NCBI GenBank assembly: GCA_026418295.1 | Contig: JAOABP010000004.1 | Coordinates: 1-64,000, forward strand | Direction of reading: 5' to 3' | Length of the DNA stretch: 64,000 bases | DNA from: Caldifarciminota bacterium | Lineage (GTDB): Bacteria; Hydrothermota; Tepidihabitantia; Tepidihabitantales; Tepidihabitantaceae | Part shown: piece by piece, positions 30,254 to 40,773 of the stretch | Layout: the number at the start of each line of letters is the position of its first letter | Numbering within the stretch: position 1 is the first letter of the stretch | Notes under the pieces: model-generated | What the model was told of the DNA's origin: nothing | What the model saw: only the letters and a program-made list of their open reading frames with translations | Databases searched by the model: none | Position numbers and translations under genes: made by a program

Positions 30254-31564
30254 GTCAAAAAAGCTGTGAGCAGCAAAGGCAATCAGTGCCGCGGTCACCC
30301 CGAGCGCGGTATATTGGAACTGATTCTCCACCTTTCCTGCCAGACGGTCGGTTCGTACAATAGTGCCGAACAATAAAACAACAAACAACAAAAATCCAAC
30401 TAATCCCAAGTCGGCCATCATTTCCAGGTAGAGGTTATGGGTGCTGAAGTACACCTTGGGATCGGCAAACCTGGGGTAACCATAAATATACTTGATAAAA
30501 CGAAAGTTCTCCCAACCAACACCAAACAGCCAGTTCTTCCGGGCAACCAGCAAACCGAAATTCCATAATATCAGACGAGCAATAAAAGCCGGGTCATTCA
30601 AATTCGTTCCTTCAAGCCTGCTGATGAACAGACTCCGGAAAAAGCTGAACACAATTACAAATACTCCTCCCGCTCCAGTTATAGCTCCGAGAACAGGTGA
30701 CCGTGTCTTTAATAACAGATAGAGAAGTGCAATTCCCATGCCAAACCAGGCGCCGCGTGAACGGGTAAACACCAGACCGATCAACAGAATGACGACAACA
30801 AAACCGAGGTACAAACGGTGTAAAAAACGCCGTTCACCCAACACGATGCCCAGCAATGCTGACGCCAGGGTGGCGATCAGCATCCCCAGCGCATTCAGAT
30901 CAAGAATCCCGAACGGCACGGAGAGCTTTTTTCCTCCGAAGGTATCAACGAATCCGGCTGAGTATCTCACTAAAAGCGGAAGCAGAACTACACACACTGC
31001 CACACCAGTGGCGATCGCGTTTATCAGCTCTTTCACCTTCAGTACATCCTGAGGTACAACTGCAAAAAAGTACCCCAGAATAAATGCCTCCAAAATCAGT
31101 ACATTGCAGATAATGAAAAAACGTTCGGTCGGGCCCCGGATAATCGCAATAATAAAGGAAATTATTATCCACCCCAGAAGACCAAGCCCAACAAAACGCT
31201 CCGGTGGTAATAGATGCCCCCATCTTCTCTCCGGAGTATTTAACTTTCCCCAAGAAGTGAATCGTAAAAGAATCAGCAAACCGATTATCGATGGGAAAAA
31301 TATAAATTGGTGGTAATCGTTAGGAATCAGCTGACAGACAGCCAAAGGCGCAACTATCGACGCCGCGAGCAGCAGAAACTGCGCCTTATGGAATAGCAAC
31401 ATCAAAAAAACAATCTGAAAGGGTGCCATATAAAAGAGCCAGGCAAACTCTTTGTTTCCGGTGGAAAAGAAATACAGAAACCCGGCCAAACAGAGAGACT
31501 GCACTGCTACCAGAGGCAGCAATGACCTGAAATCGAATTGCTTACGGGATACAGAGAAGTTCAT
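30146..31564 (-). CDS. O-antigen ligase/polymerase (Wzy/WaaL family)
   Basis: Polytopic protein with VVILLIGLVFTRSRGAWFGMGIALLYLLL and GVGWENFRFI...STHNLYLEMMADLGLVGFLLFV. Confidence 0.88.
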   Translation of the reverse strand: MNFSVSRKQFDFRSLLPLVAVQSLCLAGFLYFFSTGNKEFAWLFYMAPFQIVFLMLLFHKAQFLLLAASIVAPLAVCQLIPNDYHQFIFFPSIIGLLILLRFTSWGKLNTPERRWGHLLPPERFVGLGLLGWIIISFIIAIIRGPTERFFIICNVLILEAFILGYFFAVVPQDVLKVKELINAIATGVAVCVVLLPLLVRYSAGFVDTFGGKKLSVPFGILDLNALGMLIATLASALLGIVLGERRFLHRLYLGFVVVILLIGLVFTRSRGAWFGMGIALLYLLLKTRSPVLGAITGAGGVFVIVFSFFRSLFISRLEGTNLNDPAFIARLILWNFGLLVARKNWLFGVGWENFRFIKYIYGYPRFADPKVYFSTHNLYLEMMADLGLVGFLLFVVLLFGTIVRTDRLAGKVENQFQYTALGVTAALIAFAAHSFFDSLSSTFMVIGMWFGMAMALRRLASNSTPGVNDFFG

Positions 31565-33009
31565 CTCAATCGATTGAAAAATGATTTGAAGATTTCTAGA
31601 TCTGCACCCCTAATTTCACGGAATACAAACAGTAGTATGATGTATATGCAAAGTCCCGTAGAAAGTCCCAGCAGTATATGCACTCGTGCGACGACTGCTG
31701 CTGCTGCACCAGCGGGGAACAATGAAATAACCACTCGCAGCAGACTCTTCCCCACTAAACTCAGCCCCGCCCGGTAGCGATCAAGTATTTGCCAGATGAC
31801 AAGGTAAAAAAATCCGCTGGTGAATTCAGCAGCAACAATCGCAATCGCTGTACCCGTTGGGCCCAACCGGCGAATCAGAATTAGATTAAAGAGTACATTG
31901 ATCACCAGCGCAGATGCGGTTTGTACTGTCATCCAGCGTGCGCGCTGCGTCGCCATAAAATAATTGCTGAATACCGATGTGAAACCAGTAACAAAAGCCC
32001 ACCATACCAGAATCCGCAAAACCAACCCTGCTGACTGATAGTTAGTGCCGTAAATAAAAATAATTAACTGCTCTGCCAGAATCATCCCTAAAATAGCAAC
32101 GGGCAAAAGCATCACAATTATCCATCTTAGAGCACGTGTCAATAACTGTTTCAACCTGGCAGTATCAGTTAAAAATGTACTGGAGAAAACGGGATAGAGA
32201 GCACTGGAAAACGAAATCCCGAGGAAGTTCAATCCCGCTACCAGTCGGAATGCCGCGTTATAAACCCCAACTGCTTTATCGCCCGCGAGCTTGGCGAGCA
32301 AAGTCGACCCGTTCCAGTAATAAAAGAGCACAAATATGACACTGACGCCAATCGGCAATCCTTCGCGTAACAGTTCACGCCATTTTTTAAAATTGAAACT
32401 CAGACTTATTGGGATAAATTTGCGCATAAGGATAACTAATCCCGTAACAGTAGCAACCAGCCCTGCGCCGGCATATAACCAGGCGTAATGTGCCGAAACC
32501 GGCGGAAACCTGCTGAGGATCAGTACGCCGGTCAAAAGTATCAACCCCTGAATTACACGAATCAATGCCGTAAATTCCATCCGCTGAAACCCCTGAAAAA
32601 TATTACAAAAATAGGCTACAAACGCAGTCTCAAGCACAAAGAGACTGCAGATATATACGATTGTCCGATTCTCCTGCGGATATCCTAAAATATTGACTGA
32701 CACCCCGATCAGTATCATTACCAGAAATGCTATTACCAGCTTCATCGCCATTGCATTGCTTACCAATTCATCAACCGACCGCTGGTTCCGGGCAATTTCG
32801 CGTGCTGCTACCGCACCCAATCCCAGATCGGTAAGTGCCGAAAACATAGTTGCATACGCAAAGCCGAAGGAAAGTGTCCCGTATCGTTCCACCCCGAGAT
32901 GCCGAGCGGCAAGCACATAGAAAAAGAACATTAAAACTTTATTGGCAATATCTGCAATCGACAAAAAAAGGGTATTTAATGCTATTCGGCTATAACCAGA
33001 CTCCGTCAC
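31561..33009 (-). CDS. Polysaccharide flippase (Wzx/MATE-like)
   Basis: ALNTLFLSIADIANKVLMFFFYVLAARHLGVERYGTLSFGFAYATMFSALTDLGLGAVAAREIARN. Confidence 0.92.
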   Translation of the reverse strand: MTESGYSRIALNTLFLSIADIANKVLMFFFYVLAARHLGVERYGTLSFGFAYATMFSALTDLGLGAVAAREIARNQRSVDELVSNAMAMKLVIAFLVMILIGVSVNILGYPQENRTIVYICSLFVLETAFVAYFCNIFQGFQRMEFTALIRVIQGLILLTGVLILSRFPPVSAHYAWLYAGAGLVATVTGLVILMRKFIPISLSFNFKKWRELLREGLPIGVSVIFVLFYYWNGSTLLAKLAGDKAVGVYNAAFRLVAGLNFLGISFSSALYPVFSSTFLTDTARLKQLLTRALRWIIVMLLPVAILGMILAEQLIIFIYGTNYQSAGLVLRILVWWAFVTGFTSVFSNYFMATQRARWMTVQTASALVINVLFNLILIRRLGPTGTAIAIVAAEFTSGFFYLVIWQILDRYRAGLSLVGKSLLRVVISLFPAGAAAAVVARVHILLGLSTGLCIYIILLFVFREIRGADLEIFKSFFNRLR

Positions 33010-33012
33010 TTT

Positions 33013-34242
33013 TTAGCTATACCGGCGGAGGGGCTTTATGCGCAATAACCCGGCGAGTGCAGACTTGAACTCTTGCCTCAAATTATGCCATTTTTCGTAT
33101 TCTGCAGGTTTGGCATTCTGGAGAAATTGAAAATATTCATTAGCAAAGGCATAGAGCACACTTAAACCAAAACTGAAAAGAAATGCTGCAATTACCAGTA
33201 CCCCTCGTCGCGGAAAACTATGACGCTGTGGAGGAACTGCATAATCAAGAACCGTTAACGTTGGTGCGTCCCGCGCCTCCAGCACCTTGGCATATTCATA
33301 TTGCTGGTAAAGCATGGCATAGGTTTCTTCTTGAATCCGATAATCACGATAGCGACGGGCAAACTCCGCACCGACTGAGGGCAGGTGACTGAAGTCAACA
33401 GCAAATCCGACTCCAAATCCCTGGCGTCCTCCACCTTGCTCAAGTCTCTGCAACTGATCTAAAAATGCATTAACTTCGCGCTGCAGATTGAGAAAATAGG
33501 GATTATCAGGACTGGCGATATCCCGCACGGCATCAAGCTCCGCCTGTTTCAGATATGCCTGTGATTTCAGACGGGCATAAGCATCAATTGCCGCCCGGGT
33601 TTCTTCGTCGACCGCTACAACTTTATGTGTGACCTGGAACGCGGTTAATGATTCCTGAGCCGCTGCAAGGGTCTTCTGAACATCCTGGAGCCTTTTTTCT
33701 AGAAACAGGCGCATGTTTCGACCTCTGCTGATATTGGAGGTTCTAAGAAAATGATCCAGTTCGTTGATATAGCAATTCGCCACTTTGGCTGCCAGCTGCG
33801 GGGTTTTCGCCTCAACCGCAATCCGCACAATACCTTCATCAGTCACACTCACTCTGGTCATTCGCGCCAACTGTTTGCGGGTCTTCTCGGTATTCACGGG
33901 GTTAATTCTGTAGTAATAAGCAACACTGCAAATTTCTGCAACCCGGTCCATCACCGTGCGACTGGTCAGTATTCCGGCCATAATCTCTGAAGCACCGGTG
34001 GCACTTCCGAACGCTCCAAGTCGCAGTCTGGAAAGTCCTCCTCCTACCCCCCCACCCAATATACTGGTCAGTCCAAACAGATCTCCTTCCTCATTCGGAG
34101 GCAAAAGTTGCGCCACCGCCGTATAGCGTCGCGGTAGAATGTAACTAACTGCGAGTACGAGAAGAGTTACTACTAACGTATTTATTATAATCAAACGCCG
34201 CCACTGCAGGAGAACGCTGAGATATGTTGCTATTCTGCTCAC
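33013..34242 (-). CDS. Wzz/chain length determinant family protein
   Basis: N-terminal TM ...YILPRRYTAVAQLLPPNEEG..., central coiled coil, C-terminal TM PQRHSFPRRGVLVIAAFLFSFGLSVLYAF. Confidence 0.88.
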   Translation of the reverse strand: MSRIATYLSVLLQWRRLIIINTLVVTLLVLAVSYILPRRYTAVAQLLPPNEEGDLFGLTSILGGGVGGGLSRLRLGAFGSATGASEIMAGILTSRTVMDRVAEICSVAYYYRINPVNTEKTRKQLARMTRVSVTDEGIVRIAVEAKTPQLAAKVANCYINELDHFLRTSNISRGRNMRLFLEKRLQDVQKTLAAAQESLTAFQVTHKVVAVDEETRAAIDAYARLKSQAYLKQAELDAVRDIASPDNPYFLNLQREVNAFLDQLQRLEQGGGRQGFGVGFAVDFSHLPSVGAEFARRYRDYRIQEETYAMLYQQYEYAKVLEARDAPTLTVLDYAVPPQRHSFPRRGVLVIAAFLFSFGLSVLYAFANEYFQFLQNAKPAEYEKWHNLRQEFKSALAGLLRIKPLRRYS

Positions 34243-34244
34243 CT

Positions 34245-35384
34245 TCAGAGTTTAGAAGAATTGCACCCAGTGTCAATCGATGCCAACCATTTGAGGAGAA
34301 TCTTCCTTATCCGCATTGCCGCCTTGCCGTCTCCAAATACCGCACATCGTCGAACCATATGACGGTAGGTGTTGATGTCGTTAAGCAGACATTCAGTTAC
34401 CTTCACAATCTGCCCGGGTTCTACTCCCGCCAATACCGCTGTGCCGTATTCAAGTGCTTCAACACGTTCGGTCTTTTCTCTTAAAATCACTACTGGTTTT
34501 CCCAGCATCGGTGCCTCTTCCTGAATACCACCCGAATCGGTAAGGATTAAATATGCCTGCTTCATCAGGGCAAGGAAATCCGGATATTCAAGGGGCTCAA
34601 TCAGCCGGATCTGCTTTTCCTTGCCTAACATATTGTTGATTGTCTTGCTGACGTGGGGGTTGGGATGAACGGGAATGACCATCTGGACGTCCGGGTATCT
34701 GCGGACTATTGTCGCCATCGCCTGGCAAATTCCCTTAAGCGGTGTTCCGAAGCTTTCCCGACGATGTAAAGTTACCAGTAGCAACCGGATATTTTTTGTC
34801 CGACAAGCTGAAATCCGCCTCTTGCTCAGAATCTCTTTAACAGCATCAATAACTGTATTCCCGGTTACATAAATTCTGCTTTGATCGACACCTTCCGCAA
34901 TCAGATTTTCCCGTGCCCGAGGTGTCGGAGCGAAGTGAATGTCCGCAATCGCCGAAATGCAACGGCGGTTAATCTCCTCCGGAAATGGAGCATACTTGTC
35001 ATAGGTCCGCAACCCCGCTTCAATATGCCCTAGGGGAATCCGCTGATAGTAGCCGGCGAGTGCGGAAGCGAAAGCGCTGGATGCATCACCCTGGACCAGC
35101 AGCATATCCGGCCTTTCCTGCTTCAATAACGGCTCCAACCCTCTTAGAGTTTTAATCACCACATCCGACAACGATTGCCGTTTTGTCATAATATTCAAAT
35201 CATAATCCGGCACAATCTTGAAAATGTTCAGCACTTGGTCGAGCATCTGCCGGTGCTGCGCTGTAACCACCACAATCGTATGAAACTTATCACGACACCG
35301 CTGCAGTTCCTTTATTACCGGCGCAACCTTGATTGCTTCCGGTCTGGTCCCGAATGAAATCACAACCTTGAACCGCGACATCAA
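34245..35384 (-). CDS. wecB: UDP-N-acetylglucosamine 2-epimerase (non-hydrolysing)
   Basis: SFGTRPEAIKVAPVIKEL, VVTAQHRQMLDQVLNIF, VQGDASSAFASALAGYY, GHIEAGLRTYDKYAPFPEEINRR, LTDSGGIQEEAPMLGKPVVILREKTERVE. Confidence 0.95.
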   Translation of the reverse strand: MMSRFKVVISFGTRPEAIKVAPVIKELQRCRDKFHTIVVVTAQHRQMLDQVLNIFKIVPDYDLNIMTKRQSLSDVVIKTLRGLEPLLKQERPDMLLVQGDASSAFASALAGYYQRIPLGHIEAGLRTYDKYAPFPEEINRRCISAIADIHFAPTPRARENLIAEGVDQSRIYVTGNTVIDAVKEILSKRRISACRTKNIRLLLVTLHRRESFGTPLKGICQAMATIVRRYPDVQMVIPVHPNPHVSKTINNMLGKEKQIRLIEPLEYPDFLALMKQAYLILTDSGGIQEEAPMLGKPVVILREKTERVEALEYGTAVLAGVEPGQIVKVTECLLNDINTYRHMVRRCAVFGDGKAAMRIRKILLKWLASIDTGCNSSKL

Positions 35385-37882
35385 TGTGCCTCCCCCCAGC
35401 TTCTGCCCACGCCAATATCGACCTTCAATGGAACTTTAAGCTGCCAGGCATTCTCCATCTCCGATCGCACCATATCCCTTACCGACGAACACTTTTCCTC
35501 CTCCACCTCCAGCAACAATTCATCGTGAATCTGAAGTATCATTCCTCCACGCACACCCATCTCCTGCAACCGCTGGTCTATTCTGATCATCGCCGATTTC
35601 ATAATATCGGCAGCTGAACCCTGCATCGGGGCATTCAACGCCATACGCAATGCCATCTCTACCTGCTGCCGAATCTCACTGCTGATTCCGGGAATGGGCC
35701 TCATTCTGCCTGAAATCGTGCGCACATACCCGTCACGTTTTGCCTCCTCGATTAGCCGCTCGCGCCACCGGGCGACCCCGGGAAATTTCAAAAAATATTC
35801 CTCCATAAAAACCCTTGCCTGTTCCCGGGGAATATCCATTCGGGCAGCAAGACCCCAGTCACCCATACCGTAGATAAGACCGTAATTTACCATCTTGGCG
35901 ATCCTCCGATGCTCAGGCGTAATCTGTTCAGGCGGTATATTTAGAATGGCTGAAGCGGTAGCCACATGAATGTCTTCGCCATTCTGGAAAGCCGCAATCA
36001 GATGTTCATCCTCGCTGAAATGAGCCAAGACCCTGAGTTCAATCTGAGAGTAATCAGCCGATATCAATACCATACCCTGATCCGCGATAAAGCCGTTCCT
36101 TATCTTTTCCCCCAGTTCACCCCGTATAGGAATATTCTGAAGATTTGGCTCGGAACTCGACAGCCTCCCGGTACTGGTTCCCCACTGATTAAAACGAGTA
36201 TGAAGGCGATGGGAAACCGGGTCGGCCATTGAAGGTAGGGGCGCCAGGTAGGTAGTACATAATTTCTCCAGTTCGCGGTAACGCAATATTTCAGGAACAA
36301 TCGGATGCTCACTTACCAGACTGGCCAATACTTCAGAACTGGTTGAAAAGCCGGTCTTGGTCTTTTTCCCTGTCGGCAGCTTCAGATGTTGGAACAATAT
36401 CTCCCTCAACTGTTTCGGGGAACTGATATTGAACTGTCTCCCGGCAAGCTGCCAGATCTTACTTTCAATCGCACGGAGTTGTCCCCGTAGGTCCTTCTCC
36501 AAACTCCGGAAAAATTCCACGTCGATTTTAACTCCGCGCTCTTCCATCTGCGCTAGAATCGGAACCAACGGCATTTCTAACCTATCATATACCGAACTCA
36601 GACTCCGAGCCAGCAATTCGGGTATTAACGAATGGTAAACTCTGACTGCCCAGCCTGCCTGCTCAGATGGCATTCGGACTTCAACACTCTGGTGTAATAT
36701 CTGCCCGATAATATCAGCCGGGTTGAATCGTTTTCGATTCGGATCGATCAACCATGCCCCGATACAATTATCAAAGAAAGGAGGGACGATTTTTAACCGG
36801 TGCGGACGCAGAATTTTAATCAACTCTTTGAAATCAAATCCTGCCTTGATGATAGAAGCTGACTGAAGAATCTGCTCGATAATCTCCCGGCGCTCAACAG
36901 GAATCAGCACAACCTTCTCCCCGGAAACCGACACCCATAAACCACGCTCCGGCTCCCATGCGATCCCTGCTACTCCTGTTTTCTGCAACTCTCCGACAAA
37001 CTGTTCTGCAGTGCGGTCCAATACCGTATTCACAACTTCAATCTGGGGAGGTACTGCCTCATCGGTCTCCCTGAGCAATGAACTGAACTCCAGTTCCTGA
37101 TAAAGTTGAACAAGTCGATTCTTATCCGGCTTTCCCGGGATTAAACTCTCAAGCTCCACTTCAATCCCGGCTGCGGTGTCAATTTTCGCCAGCCGGCGGG
37201 ATAGTAAGGCAAGATCCAGATAAGGCTGCAACCTTGCTTCCCTTTGTAACGCCACTTCCAGACTTCCATGTTTAAGCAGAATTGACTGAGCCCGTTTGGG
37301 GCCGATCCCGGGCACACCAGGGATATTATCGACTGCATCGCCTGCCAGAGCAAGGTAATCCGGTACCTGCTCCGGGAAGATACCCAACTTATCCTTGACA
37401 TCATCTACACCATAATATTTCTCCCGATAAGGATCATAGACTGAAACCGTCCGGCTCACCAGTTGCAAAAGGTCCTTGTCCGAGCTGACGATCACCACTT
37501 CCAGCCCTTTCTCTGCACCCAGACGGGCAAATGTACCAATGACATCATCAGCCTCGTATCCCGGAATTTCAAAAATTTTCACACCCCATGCCTGCACCAG
37601 TGCTTTGGCATAGGGAACGGAATGAATCAGTTCTGCCGGTACCTTTGGTCGCTGTGCCTTGTATTCACTGTAAAGCTCATCCCGGAATGTCCTCCCGGGA
37701 GCATCAAATACTACCGCGCAGTAATCCGGTTTCAATTCCCTCAGCACCTTCCGTAATGTATTGGCAAAACCAAAAATTCCGGAAGTATTCATCCCCCGGG
37801 AATTGCGCAGCGGATTTCTGATAAAAGCAAAAAAACTGCGGTAAAGCACCGAATGCGCATCCACCAGCACCAGTCTGCTCAT
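35381..37882 (-). CDS. polA: DNA polymerase I (5'-3' exonuclease and polymerase domains; 3'-5' exo domain appears inactive)
   Basis: LVDAHSVLYRSFFA, EIPGYEADDVIGTFA, DYSQIELRVLAHFSEDEHLIAAF, RRIAKMVNYGLIYGMGDWGLA, LQIHDELLLEVEEE. Start set at ATG 37882. Confidence 0.95.
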   Translation of the reverse strand: MSRLVLVDAHSVLYRSFFAFIRNPLRNSRGMNTSGIFGFANTLRKVLRELKPDYCAVVFDAPGRTFRDELYSEYKAQRPKVPAELIHSVPYAKALVQAWGVKIFEIPGYEADDVIGTFARLGAEKGLEVVIVSSDKDLLQLVSRTVSVYDPYREKYYGVDDVKDKLGIFPEQVPDYLALAGDAVDNIPGVPGIGPKRAQSILLKHGSLEVALQREARLQPYLDLALLSRRLAKIDTAAGIEVELESLIPGKPDKNRLVQLYQELEFSSLLRETDEAVPPQIEVVNTVLDRTAEQFVGELQKTGVAGIAWEPERGLWVSVSGEKVVLIPVERREIIEQILQSASIIKAGFDFKELIKILRPHRLKIVPPFFDNCIGAWLIDPNRKRFNPADIIGQILHQSVEVRMPSEQAGWAVRVYHSLIPELLARSLSSVYDRLEMPLVPILAQMEERGVKIDVEFFRSLEKDLRGQLRAIESKIWQLAGRQFNISSPKQLREILFQHLKLPTGKKTKTGFSTSSEVLASLVSEHPIVPEILRYRELEKLCTTYLAPLPSMADPVSHRLHTRFNQWGTSTGRLSSSEPNLQNIPIRGELGEKIRNGFIADQGMVLISADYSQIELRVLAHFSEDEHLIAAFQNGEDIHVATASAILNIPPEQITPEHRRIAKMVNYGLIYGMGDWGLAARMDIPREQARVFMEEYFLKFPGVARWRERLIEEAKRDGYVRTISGRMRPIPGISSEIRQQVEMALRMALNAPMQGSAADIMKSAMIRIDQRLQEMGVRGGMILQIHDELLLEVEEEKCSSVRDMVRSEMENAWQLKVPLKVDIGVGRSWGEAH

Positions 37883-37888
37883 CGGCAA

Positions 37889-37916
37889 ATTCTATCACAT
37901 ACATCACGGTTTGCAA
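37889..37916 (-). promoter_or_regulatory. Predicted sigma70-type promoter (leaderless layout) for polA-wecB-wzz-wzx-wzy
   Basis: Minus strand TTGCAA (37916-37911), 16-nt spacer, TAGAAT (37894-37889), 6 nt, ATG 37882. Confidence 0.55.
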
Positions 37917-38018
37917 GAATTAAAATAAGACGCCAGGACGCAACCCTTGACTGCCAGCAGGATTTCAATGATAATTGTTAATGCAACCGGCTGTAATTCT
38001 TATGCAAGGGTAGGCAAT

Positions 38019-39089
38019 ATGACTTCTGCTATCTCAAAACTTGAGAACCGCTGCGAATCTTTGCGACAGCGATGCGCCGAACTCGAAAAAATGCTCGCAG
38101 ATCCCAACCTGCTCAATGACCGTAGCCAGTTGCAGAAATTAACCCGAGAACACCGGCAACTGTGTGCGATACTAAAGCGCTATGAAAGTTATCAGCGGCT
38201 GACGAAAGAACTGCAAGAAGCCGAAGACCTGTTAAAAGGTGCAACCGAACACGAAATCCGGGACCTTGTGGAAACTGAAATTCAGACCATTCAGACCCGA
38301 CTGCGAGAGATTGTACTCGAACTGGAATGGCTCACTCAACCCCGCCCTCCTGAATGGGATAAGGGCTGTGTGGTGGAAATTCGGGCCGCCGCCGGTGGTG
38401 AAGAGGCTGCTCTCTTTGCAGCTGATCTGTTCCGCATGTATAGCCGTTTCGCCGAACGCCACAATCTGCAGATTGAAGTACTAACATCGCGCCCCAGCGA
38501 TCTCAACGGCTTTCGGGAGGTGATCTTCGCTGTAGAAGGAGAAACACCATTCCGATATTTCCGTTTTGAAAGTGGTGTTCACCGCGTCCAGCGGATTCCG
38601 AAAACCGAAGCATCAGGCCGTATTCACACCTCAACCGTCACAGTGGCTGTTCTGCCTGAACAGGAAGAATCGGAATTGAAAATTAATCCTGACGATATCA
38701 AAATGGAAACATTCCGAGCTGGAGGACACGGTGGCCAGAATGTAAACAAAGTAAGTTCAGCAGTCCGACTAACTCATCTCCCAACCGGTATTACTGTTGT
38801 CTGCCAGGACGAACGTTCTCAGGCCCGCAATCGTGCAAAAGCAATGAAAGTGCTTTTAGCTCGCTTGGGGGAAATTAAGCGCCAGGAAGAAGCCCAAAAA
38901 ACAACCGAAACCCGGCGTAAACAAATTGGCACGGGCGAACGGAGTGAAAAAATCCGGACCTATAACTTTCCCCAGAACCGGGTTACTGACCACCGGATTA
39001 ACTTCTCGCTCTACAATCTTGAAGCCGTACTCGATGGTGAATTGGACCCTCTGCTGGCTGCATTGGAGAAAGCTGAGGCTGAATTATGA
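38019..39089 (+). CDS. prfA: Peptide chain release factor 1
   Basis: [23 protein letters not shown] (PxT codon-recognition region of RF1) and [25 protein letters not shown] (GGQ). Start set at [13 protein letters not shown] (38019). Confidence 0.92.
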   Translation: MTSAISKLENRCESLRQRCAELEKMLADPNLLNDRSQLQKLTREHRQLCAILKRYESYQRLTKELQEAEDLLKGATEHEIRDLVETEIQTIQTRLREIVLELEWLTQPRPPEWDKGCVVEIRAAAGGEEAALFAADLFRMYSRFAERHNLQIEVLTSRPSDLNGFREVIFAVEGETPFRYFRFESGVHRVQRIPKTEASGRIHTSTVTVAVLPEQEESELKINPDDIKMETFRAGGHGGQNVNKVSSAVRLTHLPTGITVVCQDERSQARNRAKAMKVLLARLGEIKRQEEAQKTTETRRKQIGTGERSEKIRTYNFPQNRVTDHRINFSLYNLEAVLDGELDPLLAALEKAEAEL

Positions 39090-39934
39090 AAATTGCGCTT
39101 CGTGCCCTGCACCGCCATCTACCTGCTCAACTCGTCCGCCGTGCCTGCCGCTTCATCCCCCGCGATGATGCCGAATATCTAGCCATGAGTTTCTTCTCTC
39201 TTAAGAGAAGTGAAATCTATCTGTCTCAAAAACCCGTCTCGCCGGAAATCACACGCAATTTCTGGACACTGGTAAAAAGAGCTGCCCGAGGTGAACCACT
39301 GCAGTACCTCACCAATTCCGCACCCTTTTTGAATCTCGATCTTTATGTTGATCCTCGAGTATTCATCCCCCGCCCTGAAACTGAAGAACTGGCACTCCGG
39401 GTACAGCAGCTGATCCAGGATCCTGAAGTCATTGTGGATTACGGTACCGGCTCGGGCTGCCTGGCGATCGCCCTTGCCCAAATGTTTCCCGCAGCCCGAA
39501 TATTCGGGATCGATATCTCCGCTCCTGCCCTTGCCGTTGCCCGTCTCAATATCCGGCGCTACCGCCTTGAAAAGAGAATCCACCTGATTCAAGCACCGGC
39601 TTTGGATGTACCACATTTGGAATTCCTTAAGGACAACATTGACCTGCTGATTTCTAACCCGCCTTATGTACCGGAAAATCGTATCCCTGTTCTTGAACCC
39701 CGGGTTCGAAACTATGAACCCATCATCGCCCTCGATGGTGGTCCCGAGGGCACAACGGTAATTAGAATGCTCCTCCAATCCGCCCCTGTATATCTTCGCA
39801 AGAACGGACTCTTGGCCCTGGAAATTGACGAAACTCAAGACAGTTTTGTCACCAAGATGCTTCCGGCAGCCCGTATTGAAACTGATCTTGCCGGTAAAAT
39901 TCGCTATGCCTTCTGGCGTAAAGGAGGATTATGA
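39086..39934 (+). CDS. prmC: Release factor glutamine N5-methyltransferase
   Basis: [42 protein letters not shown]. Confidence 0.95.
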   Translation: MKIALRALHRHLPAQLVRRACRFIPRDDAEYLAMSFFSLKRSEIYLSQKPVSPEITRNFWTLVKRAARGEPLQYLTNSAPFLNLDLYVDPRVFIPRPETEELALRVQQLIQDPEVIVDYGTGSGCLAIALAQMFPAARIFGIDISAPALAVARLNIRRYRLEKRIHLIQAPALDVPHLEFLKDNIDLLISNPPYVPENRIPVLEPRVRNYEPIIALDGGPEGTTVIRMLLQSAPVYLRKNGLLALEIDETQDSFVTKMLPAARIETDLAGKIRYAFWRKGGL

Positions 39935-40773
39935 AAATCGGCATGGTTGTTAACTGGAACAAACCCTTGGCAGATAACTTCATTCCCGAACTAATTGCCG
40001 ATCTCGGCCGTAAGAAAATCGGCGTTACATTCATTGATCCCCCCCCACCGAAGTTGAAAATTGCCGGTGTTGACCGGAGCCGTAAAATTGATGATGTTGA
40101 CCTGATCTTGGCCCTGGGCGGGGACGGCACACTGCTCCGAGCAGTCAGACTTGCTGGGCGAAAAGGCAAACCGATTATGGGGGTCAATTTGGGCAGCCTT
40201 GGATTTCTCGCTGAATTTTCCCCCAGTGAGGCACGAAGCGGAATTTCCGCTTTCCTTAATGGCAATTGTCTTATCGAGCAGCGGATGCTCATTCAGGTGA
40301 AGTACGATCACCGGTCTTCATTTGCGTTCAATGATTGCGCAATTAACATGGGAAAATCCGGAAGAGTAATTGAAATCGCAGTAGAATACGGTACCACATT
40401 TGTAAACAAATTTGCCGGTGACGGCCTCATTATTGCGACACCGACCGGCTCAACCGCCTATTCGCTGGCTGCTGGAGGACCGGTTGTCTATCCCACTCTT
40501 TCGGCACTCGTGCTGACCCCGATCTGCCCGCATGCCCTTGCTGCCCGCCCGGTCGTTCTGCCGGTAGAACAGCCGGTCCGGCTCCGGCTTACGGGCAAAT
40601 CACTGGATGCAATTCTGAACTTGGACGGTCAGGTGCGATGGCGGATAGCACCAGAAAAACCGGTCATAATCTCCCGGGCAAATTTCACAGTTCCCTTGGT
40701 AGTACACAGGGAAAAGAGTTACTTTGAAATTCTGCGCAGCAAGCTGAACTGGACCGGTTTCCGGCAGATTTGA
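39931..40773 (+). CDS. nadK: NAD kinase
   Basis: LILALGGDGTLLRAVRL, GVNLGSLGFLAEF, GDGLIIATPTGSTAYSLAAGGPVVYP. Confidence 0.96.
   Translation: MKIGMVVNWNKPLADNFIPELIADLGRKKIGVTFIDPPPPKLKIAGVDRSRKIDDVDLILALGGDGTLLRAVRLAGRKGKPIMGVNLGSLGFLAEFSPSEARSGISAFLNGNCLIEQRMLIQVKYDHRSSFAFNDCAINMGKSGRVIEIAVEYGTTFVNKFAGDGLIIATPTGSTAYSLAAGGPVVYPTLSALVLTPICPHALAARPVVLPVEQPVRLRLTGKSLDAILNLDGQVRWRIAPEKPVIISRANFTVPLVVHREKSYFEILRSKLNWTGFRQI

Noticed and set aside
39179-39838. Minus-strand 219-aa ORF opposite prmC
   Set aside because: Antisense to a clear methyltransferase gene in a tight operon; no domain motif.
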